Shown here: positions 6,243 to 13,980 of the stretch, in pieces
How the letters are laid out: every line of letters begins with the position of its first letter
How positions within the stretch are numbered: the first letter of the stretch is position 1
Assembly: GCA_021296165.1 (NCBI GenBank)
Contig: JAGWAW010000007.1
Span: forward strand, 1-20,537
Length of the DNA stretch: 20,537 nucleotides
Origin: Nitrosopumilaceae archaeon
GTDB taxonomy: Archaea; Thermoproteota; Nitrososphaeria; Nitrososphaerales; Nitrosopumilaceae
Direction: 5' to 3'
Translations under genes and position numbers: made by a program
Notes under the pieces: model-generated
What the model saw: only the letters and a program-made list of their open reading frames with translations
Told to the model about the DNA's origin: nothing
The model's database searches: none

Positions 6243-8354
6243 GTGGCGGCAGCCAAAAAGATCTTCAAAGAAACCATCAAGACCGATCACAAGGTGATCA
6301 CCGAGGAGCTCTCCAAGGGCATACTGGAGGAGTACGGCGTCAGCGTCCCACAGTACGCCTTGGCCACCACCGCCAAGGAGGCGGCCGAGGCTGCCAAGAA
6401 GATGGGCTTTCCGCTGGTGATGAAGGTGGTATCTCCCAAGATACTCCACAAGACCGACGTTGGCGGCGTCAAGGTCGGCATCACGAAGGTCTCCGAGGTA
6501 AAGAAGACATTCACGGACATGCACAAGCGGCTGGCCAAGAAGGACTCCGGGGTCAAGGGCATACTGCTGGAGAAGATGGTCCCGCAGGGCGTGGAGCTCA
6601 TAGTCGGAGTGCAGAACGACCCCCAGTTCGGCCCCGTCATAATGGTCGGAATGGGCGGAATAATGACCGAGGTGATGAAGGATGTGGCCTTCCGCATGCT
6701 GCCCATAACCGCAAAGGACGCCCGCTCGATGCTGGACGAGCTGCAGGGGGCGAAGCTGCTCCACGGCTTCCGGGGAAGCGAGCCCATAGACACCAAGATG
6801 GTCTCCAAGATGCTCGTGAAGATAGGCAAGATGGCCATGGACAACGCCGACTACATAAACAGCATAGACTTCAACCCGGTGATCGTCTATCCCAAGTCAC
6901 ACTATGTGGTGGATGCCAAGATCATCCTGAACGACGAGGTCCGCACCGGCTCGGTCTCAAAGGCCAAGCCCGACAAGAGCCACATGGAGGAGTTCTTTAC
7001 GCCCCGGTCCATCGCCTTGGTGGGCGCCTCGGCCACCAAGGGCAAGATCGGAAACTCGATACTGGACAGCCTGGTAAACTACGACTACAAGGGCCCCGTA
7101 TACCCCATAAACCCCAAGGTGGACGAGATATTCGGCCACAAGTGCTACAAGAGCATAGAGGATATACCCGGCGAGGTGGACATGGCGGTGGTCTCCATCG
7201 ACCTCTCCAGGACGCCGGATGTGCTGGAGGAGTGCGCCAAGAAGGGGGTGCACAGCGTGGTCATAGTGTCCGGCGGCGGAAAGGAGCTGGGCGGCGAGCG
7301 GGCCGAATACGAGGCGCAGGTAAAGGAGATCTCCGCCAAGCACGCCATCCGCATCATAGGCCCCAACTGCATAGGGATGTTCAACGCCGCCAACCGGCTG
7401 GACTGCGCCTTCCAAGGGCAGGCCAGGATGGTCCGCGCCCGGCTGGGCGACGTGGCCCTCCTCTCCCAGAGCGGCACCATGGGCATAAGCTTCTTGGAGT
7501 CGGCCGACGCCTTCGGCCTCTCCAAGATGATCAGCTACGGGAATCGCTCGGACGTGGACGAGGCAGACATGATATGGTACCTGGCCGGCGACCCGCAGAC
7601 CAAGGTAATCGCGCTGTACGTGGAGGGGTTCGGCGACGGCCGCAAGTTCATCAACACCGCCAAGCGGGTCATGGCCGAGTACAAGAAGCCCGTGGTGATA
7701 TGGAAGAGCGGGCGCAGCGCCGCGGGCGCCAAGCAGGCGGCCTCCCACACCGGATCGCTGGGTGGAGCCAACAGCATCATAATGGGGGCCTTCAAGCAGG
7801 CGGGCATAATATCGGTGGACAGCTATCAGGAGCTGGTGGCCGTCACCAAGGCGCTCTCCTGGCAGCCGGCGGCCGCCGGCAACCGCTCGGCCCTCTGCAG
7901 CAACGGCGCCGGACCCATGATCGGGGCCGTGGACCACTTCGACCGCCTCAACCTCAGGATAGCCAAGGTCTCGGCAAAGTCCCTCCGCAGCATGAAGGAT
8001 CACTTTCCGGCCACGTACGTGATAGGCTCGGGCAACCCGGTGGACGTGACCGGTGGGGCCTCGGCCGAAGACTACAAGTTCGTGATAGGCACGTTCATGG
8101 AGGACGCCGGCGTCGACATAGTGATGCCTTGGTTCGTCTTCCAGGACGACCCCCTGGACGAGGTCATAGTGGACTATTTGGCCGAGTTCTCCGCCGCCGC
8201 CAAAAAGCCCGTCCTGGTGGGCGGGAACGGGGGCCCATACACCCAGAAGGTCACGGCCATGATCGAGGCCAAGGGCGTCCCCGTATACTCGGACCTGCGC
8301 GACTGGGTGGCGGCCGCCTCGGCGCTATACCAGTGGGGCCAGCACTCCAAATAG
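6243..8354 (+). CDS. ADP-forming acyl-CoA synthetase, probable 3-hydroxypropionate-CoA ligase
   Basis: The 703-residue protein fuses both halves of the NDP-forming acyl-CoA synthetase family. An ATP-grasp half comes first (about 20-230, with FPLVMKVVSPKILHKTDVGG and GMGGIMTEVMKD). It is followed by a CoA-binding Rossmann domain (about 250-380, SIALVGASATKGKIGNSIL) and a ligase domain. The ligase domain carries the phospho-histidine loop SHTGSLGG with His502 and an upstream SQSGTMG at 409-415. The N. maritimus homologue located beside a crotonase makes 3-hydroxypropionyl-CoA while forming ADP, the energy-saving step of the thaumarchaeal HP/HB cycle. The neighbouring hydratase here supports the same role. 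4-Hydroxybutyrate activation by a paralogue is the main alternative. The start is GTG at leaderless distance from a TATA box. The next gene starts 47 bp downstream with its own TATA-like box. Confidence 0.85.
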   Translation: MAAAKKIFKETIKTDHKVITEELSKGILEEYGVSVPQYALATTAKEAAEAAKKMGFPLVMKVVSPKILHKTDVGGVKVGITKVSEVKKTFTDMHKRLAKKDSGVKGILLEKMVPQGVELIVGVQNDPQFGPVIMVGMGGIMTEVMKDVAFRMLPITAKDARSMLDELQGAKLLHGFRGSEPIDTKMVSKMLVKIGKMAMDNADYINSIDFNPVIVYPKSHYVVDAKIILNDEVRTGSVSKAKPDKSHMEEFFTPRSIALVGASATKGKIGNSILDSLVNYDYKGPVYPINPKVDEIFGHKCYKSIEDIPGEVDMAVVSIDLSRTPDVLEECAKKGVHSVVIVSGGGKELGGERAEYEAQVKEISAKHAIRIIGPNCIGMFNAANRLDCAFQGQARMVRARLGDVALLSQSGTMGISFLESADAFGLSKMISYGNRSDVDEADMIWYLAGDPQTKVIALYVEGFGDGRKFINTAKRVMAEYKKPVVIWKSGRSAAGAKQAASHTGSLGGANSIIMGAFKQAGIISVDSYQELVAVTKALSWQPAAAGNRSALCSNGAGPMIGAVDHFDRLNLRIAKVSAKSLRSMKDHFPATYVIGSGNPVDVTGGASAEDYKFVIGTFMEDAGVDIVMPWFVFQDDPLDEVIVDYLAEFSAAAKKPVLVGGNGGPYTQKVTAMIEAKGVPVYSDLRDWVAAASALYQWGQHSK

Positions 8355-8369
8355 GCGCCACTTCTATAC

Positions 8370-8377
8370 CTTTAAAG
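8370..8377 (+). promoter_or_regulatory. TATA-like box between ligase and hydratase genes
   Basis: CTTTAAAG lies in the 47-bp gap and is centred about 28 bp before TTG 8402. It implies that the hydratase can be transcribed independently of the ligase. Confidence 0.5.
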
Positions 8378-8401
8378 AGGGCATGCCGGGCCGGTGCCGT
8401 A

Positions 8402-9163
8402 TTGGCTCTCGTACTCACCGAGAAGGACGGCGCCGTATGCACCGTCACCATAAACCGCCCCGAGAAGCTCAACGCCATGAACACCGACGTGGCCCGGGAG
8501 CTCATATCCACGTTTGAGGGCATATCCGCCGACGAGTCCGTCCGGGCGGTCATACTGACCGGCCAGGGCAGCAAGGCATTCTCTGCGGGGGCCGACATCG
8601 CGTACATGTCGGGCATATCCGCCGACGAGTCGGTCGTATATGCCCAGCTGGGGCAGCAGGTCACCAACACTATAGAGCAGACGCCCCAGCCGGTGATCGC
8701 CGCGGTGAACGGCTTCGCCTTGGGCGGGGGCTGCGAGGTGGCCCTCTCCTGCGACATTCGCATAGCGTCGGAGAACGCCCGGATGGGGCAGCCGGAGGTC
8801 ACCATCGGGATACCCCCCGGCTGGGGCGGCACCCAGAGGCTGATGAGAATAGTGGGCGTGGCAAACGCCAAGGACCTGGTCTACACGGGCAGGATGGTAA
8901 AGGCCGACGAGGCGGCGCGCATCGGGCTGGTCAACAGGGTGGTGCCGCGGGACGCCCTCATGGAGGAGGCCCGCAACACGGCCAAGGCCATATCGGCCAA
9001 CTCGTCGATGGGCGTGCGGATGTCAAAGGTGGCCATAAACCGGGGCCGCAACTCCGACCTGGACACCGGACTGTCCATAGAGCTGCTGGCCTGGAGGAAC
9101 TGCTTCACCCACCCCGACCGCAAGACCATGATGGAAGCCTTCCTGGCAAAGTCCAAAAAGTAG
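8402..9163 (+). CDS. Crotonase-family enoyl-CoA hydratase (3-hydroxypropionyl-CoA dehydratase / crotonyl-CoA hydratase)
   Basis: The 253-residue single-domain crotonase has INRPEKLNAMN at 18-27, the first oxyanion loop GSKAFSAGADI at 56-66, and the second oxyanion/catalytic segment NGFALGGGCEVAL with Glu112. The second acid is Glu132 in GQPEVTIGIPPGWGGTQRL, so both catalytic glutamates of true hydratases are present. In thaumarchaea the protein next to the ADP-forming ligase dehydrates 3-hydroxypropionyl-CoA and also hydrates crotonyl-CoA, serving both arms of the HP/HB cycle; that is applied here by homology and position. The frame is open far upstream inside the ligase gene, so the start was set at TTG 8402 from the TATA-like box at 8370-8377 and from the family N-terminus. 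An in-frame ATG would fall only at codon 26, inside the conserved motif. Confidence 0.87.
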   Translation: MALVLTEKDGAVCTVTINRPEKLNAMNTDVARELISTFEGISADESVRAVILTGQGSKAFSAGADIAYMSGISADESVVYAQLGQQVTNTIEQTPQPVIAAVNGFALGGGCEVALSCDIRIASENARMGQPEVTIGIPPGWGGTQRLMRIVGVANAKDLVYTGRMVKADEAARIGLVNRVVPRDALMEEARNTAKAISANSSMGVRMSKVAINRGRNSDLDTGLSIELLAWRNCFTHPDRKTMMEAFLAKSKK

Positions 9164-9270
9164 GGAATGCTCTAGGCGACCTCGCATCTTCGGCGCAATG
9201 CCCGGCTCGAGCATAACGGCAAGACGCCTCCCAGACATCTTGCGGTCGCACGGACGCCGGAGGCGGGCTC

Positions 9271-9297
9271 GGATCCCCCGGCGGACTAGCCGGGATC
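9271..9297. repeat. Inverted repeat with 6-nt loop
   Basis: GGATCCCCCGGC (9271-9282) faces GCCGGGATC (9289-9297) around GGACTA, with a two-base bulge. It lies about 110 bp after the hydratase stop and could fold at the 3' end of that mRNA, but no T-run follows. Confidence 0.3.
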
Positions 9298-9434
9298 AGG
9301 CACCCGCTACGACTGGCCAGCAGACAGGCCAGGTCCAGAAGACCCGGCCGCATGCCCATTGCCCGCCATACAGCTGCAGACGGGTCGCCCGAGGCGGGCG
9401 GCCCCGCCCGGACATGGCGCCACTCCCAAAGACC

Positions 9435-9454
9435 GCCGGACGCTGCCGTCCGGC
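9435..9454. repeat. Perfect 8-bp stem, 4-nt loop hairpin
   Basis: GCCGGACG (9435-9442) and CGTCCGGC (9447-9454) are exact reverse complements around CTGC. The hairpin is stable on paper; its role is unknown and no T-rich tract follows. Confidence 0.4.
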
Positions 9455-9586
9455 ACCCCCCGGCCGCCGGCCACGCGGCGCGGGGTACTGCGGGCCCGCC
9501 ATCCAGAGACCATACCGTAAAAAAACCATACCATGCAAAAGTTACAAAACTTCATCTCCAAATCATCCAGCCGGACAATTCCTTAA

Positions 9587-9596
9587 CTTTTTATAA
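9587..9596 (+). promoter_or_regulatory. TATA box of the nuo operon
   Basis: CTTTTTATAA is centred about 30 bp before ATG 9622, the only strong promoter-like element ahead of the 11-gene operon. Confidence 0.6.
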
Positions 9597-9621
9597 CAAA
9601 AATCAGTTGAGCGCAGCTGCT

Positions 9622-9996
9622 ATGGTGGGCGAGCTTGCCGGCGATTACGGCAACATTCTGTTGATGTTCGGCTTTGCGGTTGTGGCGGTGGGCCCTGCCC
9701 TCATCATATCCCGGATGGTCTCGCCCCGCCGCCGCAGCAACCCCGTAAAGTTCCTGCCCATGGAGTGCGGACAGGTACCCAAGGGGGAGGGGCGCACGCA
9801 CTTCATGATGCAGTACTACGCCTATATCCTGATGTTCGTGGTCTTTGACGTGATGGCCATATTCCTGTACGCCTGGGGCGGAGCCCTGCTGGAGCTGCCC
9901 CGCTCGGCCACCCTGCCGCTGATAGCGTTCCTGGGCATAATGTTCGCGGCCATGGCCTTTGCCCTGCACCAGTCCCGGAGGCGGAACATATGGTAG
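9622..9996 (+). CDS. nuoA: Complex I subunit A (NuoA/ND3)
   Basis: The 124-residue membrane protein has three predicted helices (about 8-33, 62-86, 97-115). The loop after helix 1 contains the diagnostic MECG (47-50), corresponding to the YECG loop near the quinone cavity of NuoA/ND3. The second helix reads FDVMAIFLYAW at 75-85. In most NuoA proteins this motif is FDxE, so the conserved glutamate is Met78 here. The subunit is part of the membrane heel where NuoA, H, J and K meet. The start was taken as ATG 9622 from the TATA box position; the frame is open upstream, and TTG 9607 would add five residues. It is the first gene of the operon and its stop lies 10 bp before nuoB. Confidence 0.87.
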   Translation: MVGELAGDYGNILLMFGFAVVAVGPALIISRMVSPRRRSNPVKFLPMECGQVPKGEGRTHFMMQYYAYILMFVVFDVMAIFLYAWGGALLELPRSATLPLIAFLGIMFAAMAFALHQSRRRNIW

Positions 9997-10006
9997 GTGG
10001 CATGCG

Positions 10007-10531
10007 ATGCTGAAGGATATAGTGACCCCCCACAACGCCAACGTCTTCGTGGGCAAGCTGGGCGACCTGCTGGAGAGGGCCATCGACAAGCCTCTGGGGT
10101 ACGCCATCAACTGGGGCCGGATATGGTCCCTGTGGCCGGTCCACATAGAGACGGCCTGCTGCTCGGTGGAGTTCGGCGCCGCGTCGGGCCCCAGATACGA
10201 CGTGGAGCGGTTCGGCATAATAGAGGCCTTCGGATCGCTGCGCCAGTGCGATCTCATAGTGGTGCAGGGGACCATAACCCGCAAGATGGCCCCCCGGCTC
10301 CGGCTCGTATACGACCAGATGCCCGAGCCCAAATACGTGATAGCGATGGGAGCCTGCGCCATCACCGGCGGGCTGTACTTTGACTCATACAACGTCCTGC
10401 CGGGCATAGACGGCGTCCTGCCGGTGGACGTCTACGTGCCCGGATGCCCCCCGCGCCCGGAGACGCTCATACAGGGATGCATGCTGCTCCAAGAGAAGAT
10501 GAAACGCATGAAGGCAAGGAAGATAGTCTGA
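10007..10531 (+). CDS. nuoB: Complex I subunit B (NuoB/PSST), N2 cluster carrier
   Basis: The 174-residue soluble subunit carries all four ligands of the terminal [4Fe-4S] cluster N2: the tandem Cys51-Cys52 in ETACCSVEF, Cys117 in MGACAITGG and Cys147 in VPGCPPRPE. RYDVERFG at 63-70 is the usual conserved stretch after the tandem cysteines. It passes electrons to quinone at the interface with NuoD and NuoH. The start ATG 10007 is preceded at six bases by AGGTGG, a good Shine-Dalgarno-like sequence; an ATG at 10002 is out of frame. The stop codon TGA overlaps the ATG of nuoC by one base, suggesting translational coupling. Confidence 0.95.
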   Translation: MLKDIVTPHNANVFVGKLGDLLERAIDKPLGYAINWGRIWSLWPVHIETACCSVEFGAASGPRYDVERFGIIEAFGSLRQCDLIVVQGTITRKMAPRLRLVYDQMPEPKYVIAMGACAITGGLYFDSYNVLPGIDGVLPVDVYVPGCPPRPETLIQGCMLLQEKMKRMKARKIV

Positions 10532-11043
10532 TGGAACATTCCCAGCCCCCCGCCGACTCCATAGAGACGCCCGGCCACGCCGCCCTGATGGTGAAGCGGT
10601 TCCCCGACGGGGCCATACTCTCGGAGGATACGGCGAGGCCCCAGGTTTTGGTCCCCAAGGAGCGCATACTGGAGGCGGCCGCCTACGCGCGGGAGCTGGG
10701 GTACGACCACGCCGAGTCCGTCACCGGGGTGGACTACCCCGACCAGAACGAGATAGAGGTGGTGTACCACCTGGGCTCATATACTGACGAGTCACTCAAC
10801 GGCACCGTAATGGCGCTGGCCACCCGGGCGCCCCGCGAGGAGGCCCCCAAGCCCGGCCACGACTCCACCCGGCTGCCCAGCCTGCGCGGGACGTTCTACT
10901 CGGTGGAGTTCCACGAGCGCGAAATATTCGAGATGCTGGGCGTATACTTTGAGGGGCACCCGGACAACCGTCGCCTCCTTCTTCCCGAGGACTGGGCAGA
11001 CCTGCCCCCCCTCCGCAAGGACTTTGCCATAAAGGGCCGTTAG
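10531..11043 (+). CDS. nuoC: Complex I subunit C (NuoC, 30-kDa type)
   Basis: The 170-residue protein ends with the family signature: FYSVEFHEREIFEMLGVYF at 122-140, EGHPDNRRLLLPEDW at 141-155 and PLRKDF at 160-165. These match the ER-E-x2-D/E-x2-G-x-x-F-x-GHP-x-x-R-x-LL-x-PEDW pattern. The N-terminal half (about 40-105) is the mixed alpha/beta NuoC domain. It is a peripheral connecting subunit with no cofactor. It is separate from NuoD, unlike the fused NuoCD of E. coli. The start overlaps the nuoB stop by one base (TGATG), and nuoD begins 2 bp after its stop. Confidence 0.92.
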   Translation: MEHSQPPADSIETPGHAALMVKRFPDGAILSEDTARPQVLVPKERILEAAAYARELGYDHAESVTGVDYPDQNEIEVVYHLGSYTDESLNGTVMALATRAPREEAPKPGHDSTRLPSLRGTFYSVEFHEREIFEMLGVYFEGHPDNRRLLLPEDWADLPPLRKDFAIKGR

Positions 11044-11045
11044 AG

Positions 11046-12179
11046 ATGTCCGCGCAGCTGCCTCCCGGCCTCCAACTGGAAAAGACAGACGAGCGCATAA
11101 TGACGCTGAACGTGGGCCCACAGCACCCCGGCTCCGGCCACATGAGGCTAATAGTGCAGATAGACGGCGACTACATAGTGGCCTGCGACCCGGACCCGGG
11201 GTACGTCCACCGCGGCGAGGAGAAGATGGCCGAGTACCGCAACTACATCACCAACATACCCCACCTGGAGCGGCCCGTCATACACGACTCGTGCAACATA
11301 CTCTACCCGTACGTGCTGGGCGTCGAGGACATCCTGGGCATAGAGGTGCCCGAGCGCGCCAAATATGTCCGGGTGATAGCCTCCGAGCTCAACCGGTGCG
11401 TCTACACACTGTACTGGCTGGCCATATACGGCATATTCCTGGGCCACTCCACCATGTTCATGTGGCCGACCGGCGACCGGGAGCTCTTCATAGACCTGCT
11501 GGAGAAGATGACCGGCGCCCGGGTCACCCACGCGTACATGGTGCCGGGGGGCGTCCGCAACGACCTGCCGGCCAACTTCGAGGACGTCTGCCTGCGGCAG
11601 GTCGACTACTTCGAGAAGCGCATAGCCGAGTACGCCGACGTATTCTATGACAACCCCATACTGATAGCCCGCACCGAGAACACCGGCGTATTATCCCGCA
11701 CCGACGCCATACGCCTGGGGACCACCGGGTCCGTGCTCCGGGCCAGCGGCGTGGACTACGACATCCGCAAGAGGGAACCGTACGACGTGTACGACTCGCT
11801 GGACTTTGAGACCAACGTCCTGCGGGCGGGCGACGCGTACGCCCGCTCCAAGATACCCTGGCTGGACATGATGGAGTCCTGCCGCATCATCCGCGACGCG
11901 CTCTCCAAGATGCCCAAGTCCGGCTCGGTGCGCGTCAAGCTCAAGCCCAACCCCAAGGGCGGCGAGGAGTCCGTGTACCGCCGCGTCGAGTCCGGGCGCG
12001 GGGCCCTGGGCTGCCACATCATATCCCGCAAGAAGCCCGAACCGTACCGCGTCAAGCTGAGCGTGGGCTCCTTCCGGAATTTGATAGCCCTGCCCTACCT
12101 GCTCAAGGGCGAGCGGCTGGGCAACATGCCCTCCGTATACTGGAGCCTGAACTACTGGCCGGTGGAGGCGGACCGCTAG
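11046..12179 (+). CDS. nuoD: Complex I subunit D (NuoD, 49-kDa type), quinone-site subunit
   Basis: The 377-residue protein is related to [NiFe]-hydrogenase large subunits. GPQHPGSGHMR at 24-34 is the loop that lines the quinone headgroup site, followed by GYVHRGEEKMAEYRNY at 52-67. Textbook NuoD has GPQHPSTHG, with the second histidine contacting quinone. Here that histidine is absent from its usual place and a His sits one residue later. Tyr67, matching the other quinone-contact tyrosine region, is kept. The ADR C-terminus replaces the usual GEVDR ending. No nickel-binding cysteine pairs are present, so it is a complex I subunit and not a hydrogenase. It works with NuoB at the peripheral arm base, and its gene sits 2 bp from nuoC and 2 bp from nuoH. 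Confidence 0.93.
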   Translation: MSAQLPPGLQLEKTDERIMTLNVGPQHPGSGHMRLIVQIDGDYIVACDPDPGYVHRGEEKMAEYRNYITNIPHLERPVIHDSCNILYPYVLGVEDILGIEVPERAKYVRVIASELNRCVYTLYWLAIYGIFLGHSTMFMWPTGDRELFIDLLEKMTGARVTHAYMVPGGVRNDLPANFEDVCLRQVDYFEKRIAEYADVFYDNPILIARTENTGVLSRTDAIRLGTTGSVLRASGVDYDIRKREPYDVYDSLDFETNVLRAGDAYARSKIPWLDMMESCRIIRDALSKMPKSGSVRVKLKPNPKGGEESVYRRVESGRGALGCHIISRKKPEPYRVKLSVGSFRNLIALPYLLKGERLGNMPSVYWSLNYWPVEADR

Positions 12180-12181
12180 GC

Positions 12182-13483
12182 ATGTCCGTCATTGCCCCCA
12201 ACTTCAGGCTGAGCGGCTTCATACGCAGCATACTGGACAACGTGTTCTGGATCATAGTGCTGGTCACCCTGGCGGGGATACCCGCCATACAGATAGTCCT
12301 ATTCTACATCGAGATGCCCGTCATAGACGGCGAGCTGCTCACCCCGTTCCTGGCGCTGACCTGGCTGGCCGACCCCTCCCGCGTCCTGCCCATCGTAAAG
12401 GCCCTGATGGCCACCGACCTCTTCCGGATAGCCGTCTTTCCGGGGTTTGGGCTGGCCGCCCTCCTGGCCGCCGGCACCATCTTCGTGGAGCGCAAGATGC
12501 TGGCCAAGCTGCAGCTGCGGGTGGGCCCATTCTACTGCGGCAAGTTCGAGGGCATACTGCAGCTGGCCGGCGACGGCCTCAAGCTCATATCCAAGGAGAT
12601 CATAATCCCGGCCAAGGCCGACAAGCCCATATTCTGGCTGGCGCCGGTCGCCTTCGTCGGGACGGCGGCCGCCTTCGTCTCCCTGATACCGGTGGCGCCC
12701 GGCGGCTGGGTGGTGGCCGACGTGGAGCTGGGCATCCTGGCAGTCTTCGCCGTGATAGGGTTCTTCCCCATCATCACCATACTCTCGGCGTGGTCGGCCA
12801 ACTCCAAGTTCCCCTTCATAGGGGGCATACGCGCCCTCCACCAGATGATATCCTTTGAGATCCCCCTGATACTCTCCCTGCTGGGGGTGGTGATGCTGGC
12901 CGGCACCCTGAACCTCACCGGCATAGTGGAGTCGCAGGACTCGTTCCCCTGGATCGTATTCCTGCCGGTGGGCGCCGTCGTCTTCTTCATATGCATACTG
13001 GCGGAGCTGGAGCGCATCCCCTTCGACCTGCCCGAGGCCGAGTCGGAGATCGTGGCCGGGTGGCTGACCGAGTTCTCCGGCATGATGTACGGGCTGGTGC
13101 AGCTGGGCACCTACCTCAAGCTGTACGCCTTTGCGGCCATATTCACTGTGATGTTCCTGGCCGGTTGGCACGGCCCCATGATAGTCCCCCCATTCCCCGC
13201 CGAGATCATCACAGACGGCATACAGTTGGGCCCGGTGACGGCCACCATCCCGGGCCTGCCGCTCTTCGACCAAGAGATGCTCAACGGAACGATATGGTTC
13301 ATCATAAAGACCGTCGCCGTCATATTCTTCATACTGCTGCCCCGGGGCGTCTTCCCCCGCATTCGCATTGATATGCTGCTCTCGCTGGGCTGGTACAAGC
13401 TGATAGGGCTGTCGTTCATTAACATCTTTATAGCTCTGGGGCTGCTCTACGCCGGAGTACTGGGGCCTGGAGGCATGATATAA
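12182..13483 (+). CDS. nuoH: Complex I subunit H (NuoH/ND1), with extended N-terminus
   Basis: The 433-residue membrane protein has about nine or more hydrophobic helices. The cytoplasmic loop signatures are ERKMLAKLQLRVGP at 103-116, DGLKLISKE at 131-139 and ERIPFDLPEAESEIVAG at 277-293, which form the quinone entry chamber and the acidic E-channel start. Bacterial NuoH is about 325 residues with the ERK motif near residue 40, so this one has some 60 extra residues before it. These include an additional hydrophobic helix at about 21-44 and an acidic loop before helix two. The start ATG 12182 is 2 bp after the nuoD stop; no better internal start exists that keeps the first helix. The stop TAA overlaps the nuoI ATG by one base. 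Confidence 0.94.
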   Translation: MSVIAPNFRLSGFIRSILDNVFWIIVLVTLAGIPAIQIVLFYIEMPVIDGELLTPFLALTWLADPSRVLPIVKALMATDLFRIAVFPGFGLAALLAAGTIFVERKMLAKLQLRVGPFYCGKFEGILQLAGDGLKLISKEIIIPAKADKPIFWLAPVAFVGTAAAFVSLIPVAPGGWVVADVELGILAVFAVIGFFPIITILSAWSANSKFPFIGGIRALHQMISFEIPLILSLLGVVMLAGTLNLTGIVESQDSFPWIVFLPVGAVVFFICILAELERIPFDLPEAESEIVAGWLTEFSGMMYGLVQLGTYLKLYAFAAIFTVMFLAGWHGPMIVPPFPAEIITDGIQLGPVTATIPGLPLFDQEMLNGTIWFIIKTVAVIFFILLPRGVFPRIRIDMLLSLGWYKLIGLSFINIFIALGLLYAGVLGPGGMI

Positions 13484-13980
13484 TGGGGACCGCAACGGGA
13501 ATCATCAGGGCCCTCAACTCTGGCGTCCGCCACATGGCCCGCAAGCGCTTCACCCTCAGGTACCCCGAGCAGAAGCTCAAGTTCGTGGGCGACGGCTACC
13601 GGTACGACCCCGTGAGCGGGGTGGGCATCGCCGGCCTCAAGGGGAGGCACATGCTGTTCCACGACCACTGCACCGGCTGCCAGCTCTGCGCGATAGCCTG
13701 CGAGGGGGTGGCCGAGGCCATCGCCATGGTCAAGGTGCCCGAGACCCACAAGCAGAACAAGAAGAGCATCATGCCCCAGATAGACTACGGCAAGTGCGTC
13801 TTCTGCGGGCTGTGCGTGGACGCCTGCCCGTTCTACGCGCTGTACATGTCCAACGACTACGAGCTGTCCTCGTTCACCAAGGAGGGGCTGATATACACGC
13901 CGGCGCAGCTGCAGGTCAAGCCGTACGTGTCGCAGGACGCCGAGATACAGATCACCGACCGGGGGGCCACCCATGGCTGA
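13483..13980 (+). CDS. nuoI: Complex I subunit I (NuoI/TYKY), 2x[4Fe-4S] ferredoxin-type
   Basis: The 165-residue protein has two classical ferredoxin motifs. CTGCQLCAIAC (Cys63, 66, 69, 73) and CVFCGLCVDACPF (Cys105, 108, 111, 115) carry clusters N6a and N6b, which lead electrons to NuoB. In the second motif the last Cys is followed by Pro as usual; in the first it is followed by Glu-Gly rather than Pro. With no NuoE/F/G encoded in the operon, NuoI is the likely entry subunit for an external ferredoxin-like donor. Its ATG overlaps the nuoH stop (TAATG), with GGAGG nine bases upstream. The last 8 bp overlap nuoJ. Confidence 0.95.
   Translation: MGTATGIIRALNSGVRHMARKRFTLRYPEQKLKFVGDGYRYDPVSGVGIAGLKGRHMLFHDHCTGCQLCAIACEGVAEAIAMVKVPETHKQNKKSIMPQIDYGKCVFCGLCVDACPFYALYMSNDYELSSFTKEGLIYTPAQLQVKPYVSQDAEIQITDRGATHG

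Larger units (their letters stand above)
9164..9621. other. Intergenic region between the hydratase gene and the nuo operon
   Basis: Most of the region (9164-9505) is very GC-rich, with two hairpin-forming repeats at 9271-9297 and 9435-9454 and no gene-like frame. From 9506 to 9600 it becomes AT-rich, with a repeated CCATACC motif, the inverted repeat AAGTT-ACAA-AACTT at 9539-9552 and the nuoA TATA box. Confidence 0.5.

Noticed and set aside
7142..8401. Upstream extension of the hydratase frame inside the ligase gene
   Set aside because: The sequence is Gly/Arg-rich nonsense overlapping the well-conserved ligase; the crotonase family N-terminus and the TATA-like box place the start at 8402.
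12299..13495. Long open frame on the minus strand opposite nuoH (similar ones lie opposite nuoN at 18307-19821 and inside the ligase gene at 6957-8003)
   Set aside because: These are high-GC antisense shadows rich in His/Gly/Gln/Arg, with no start signals and no family motif.
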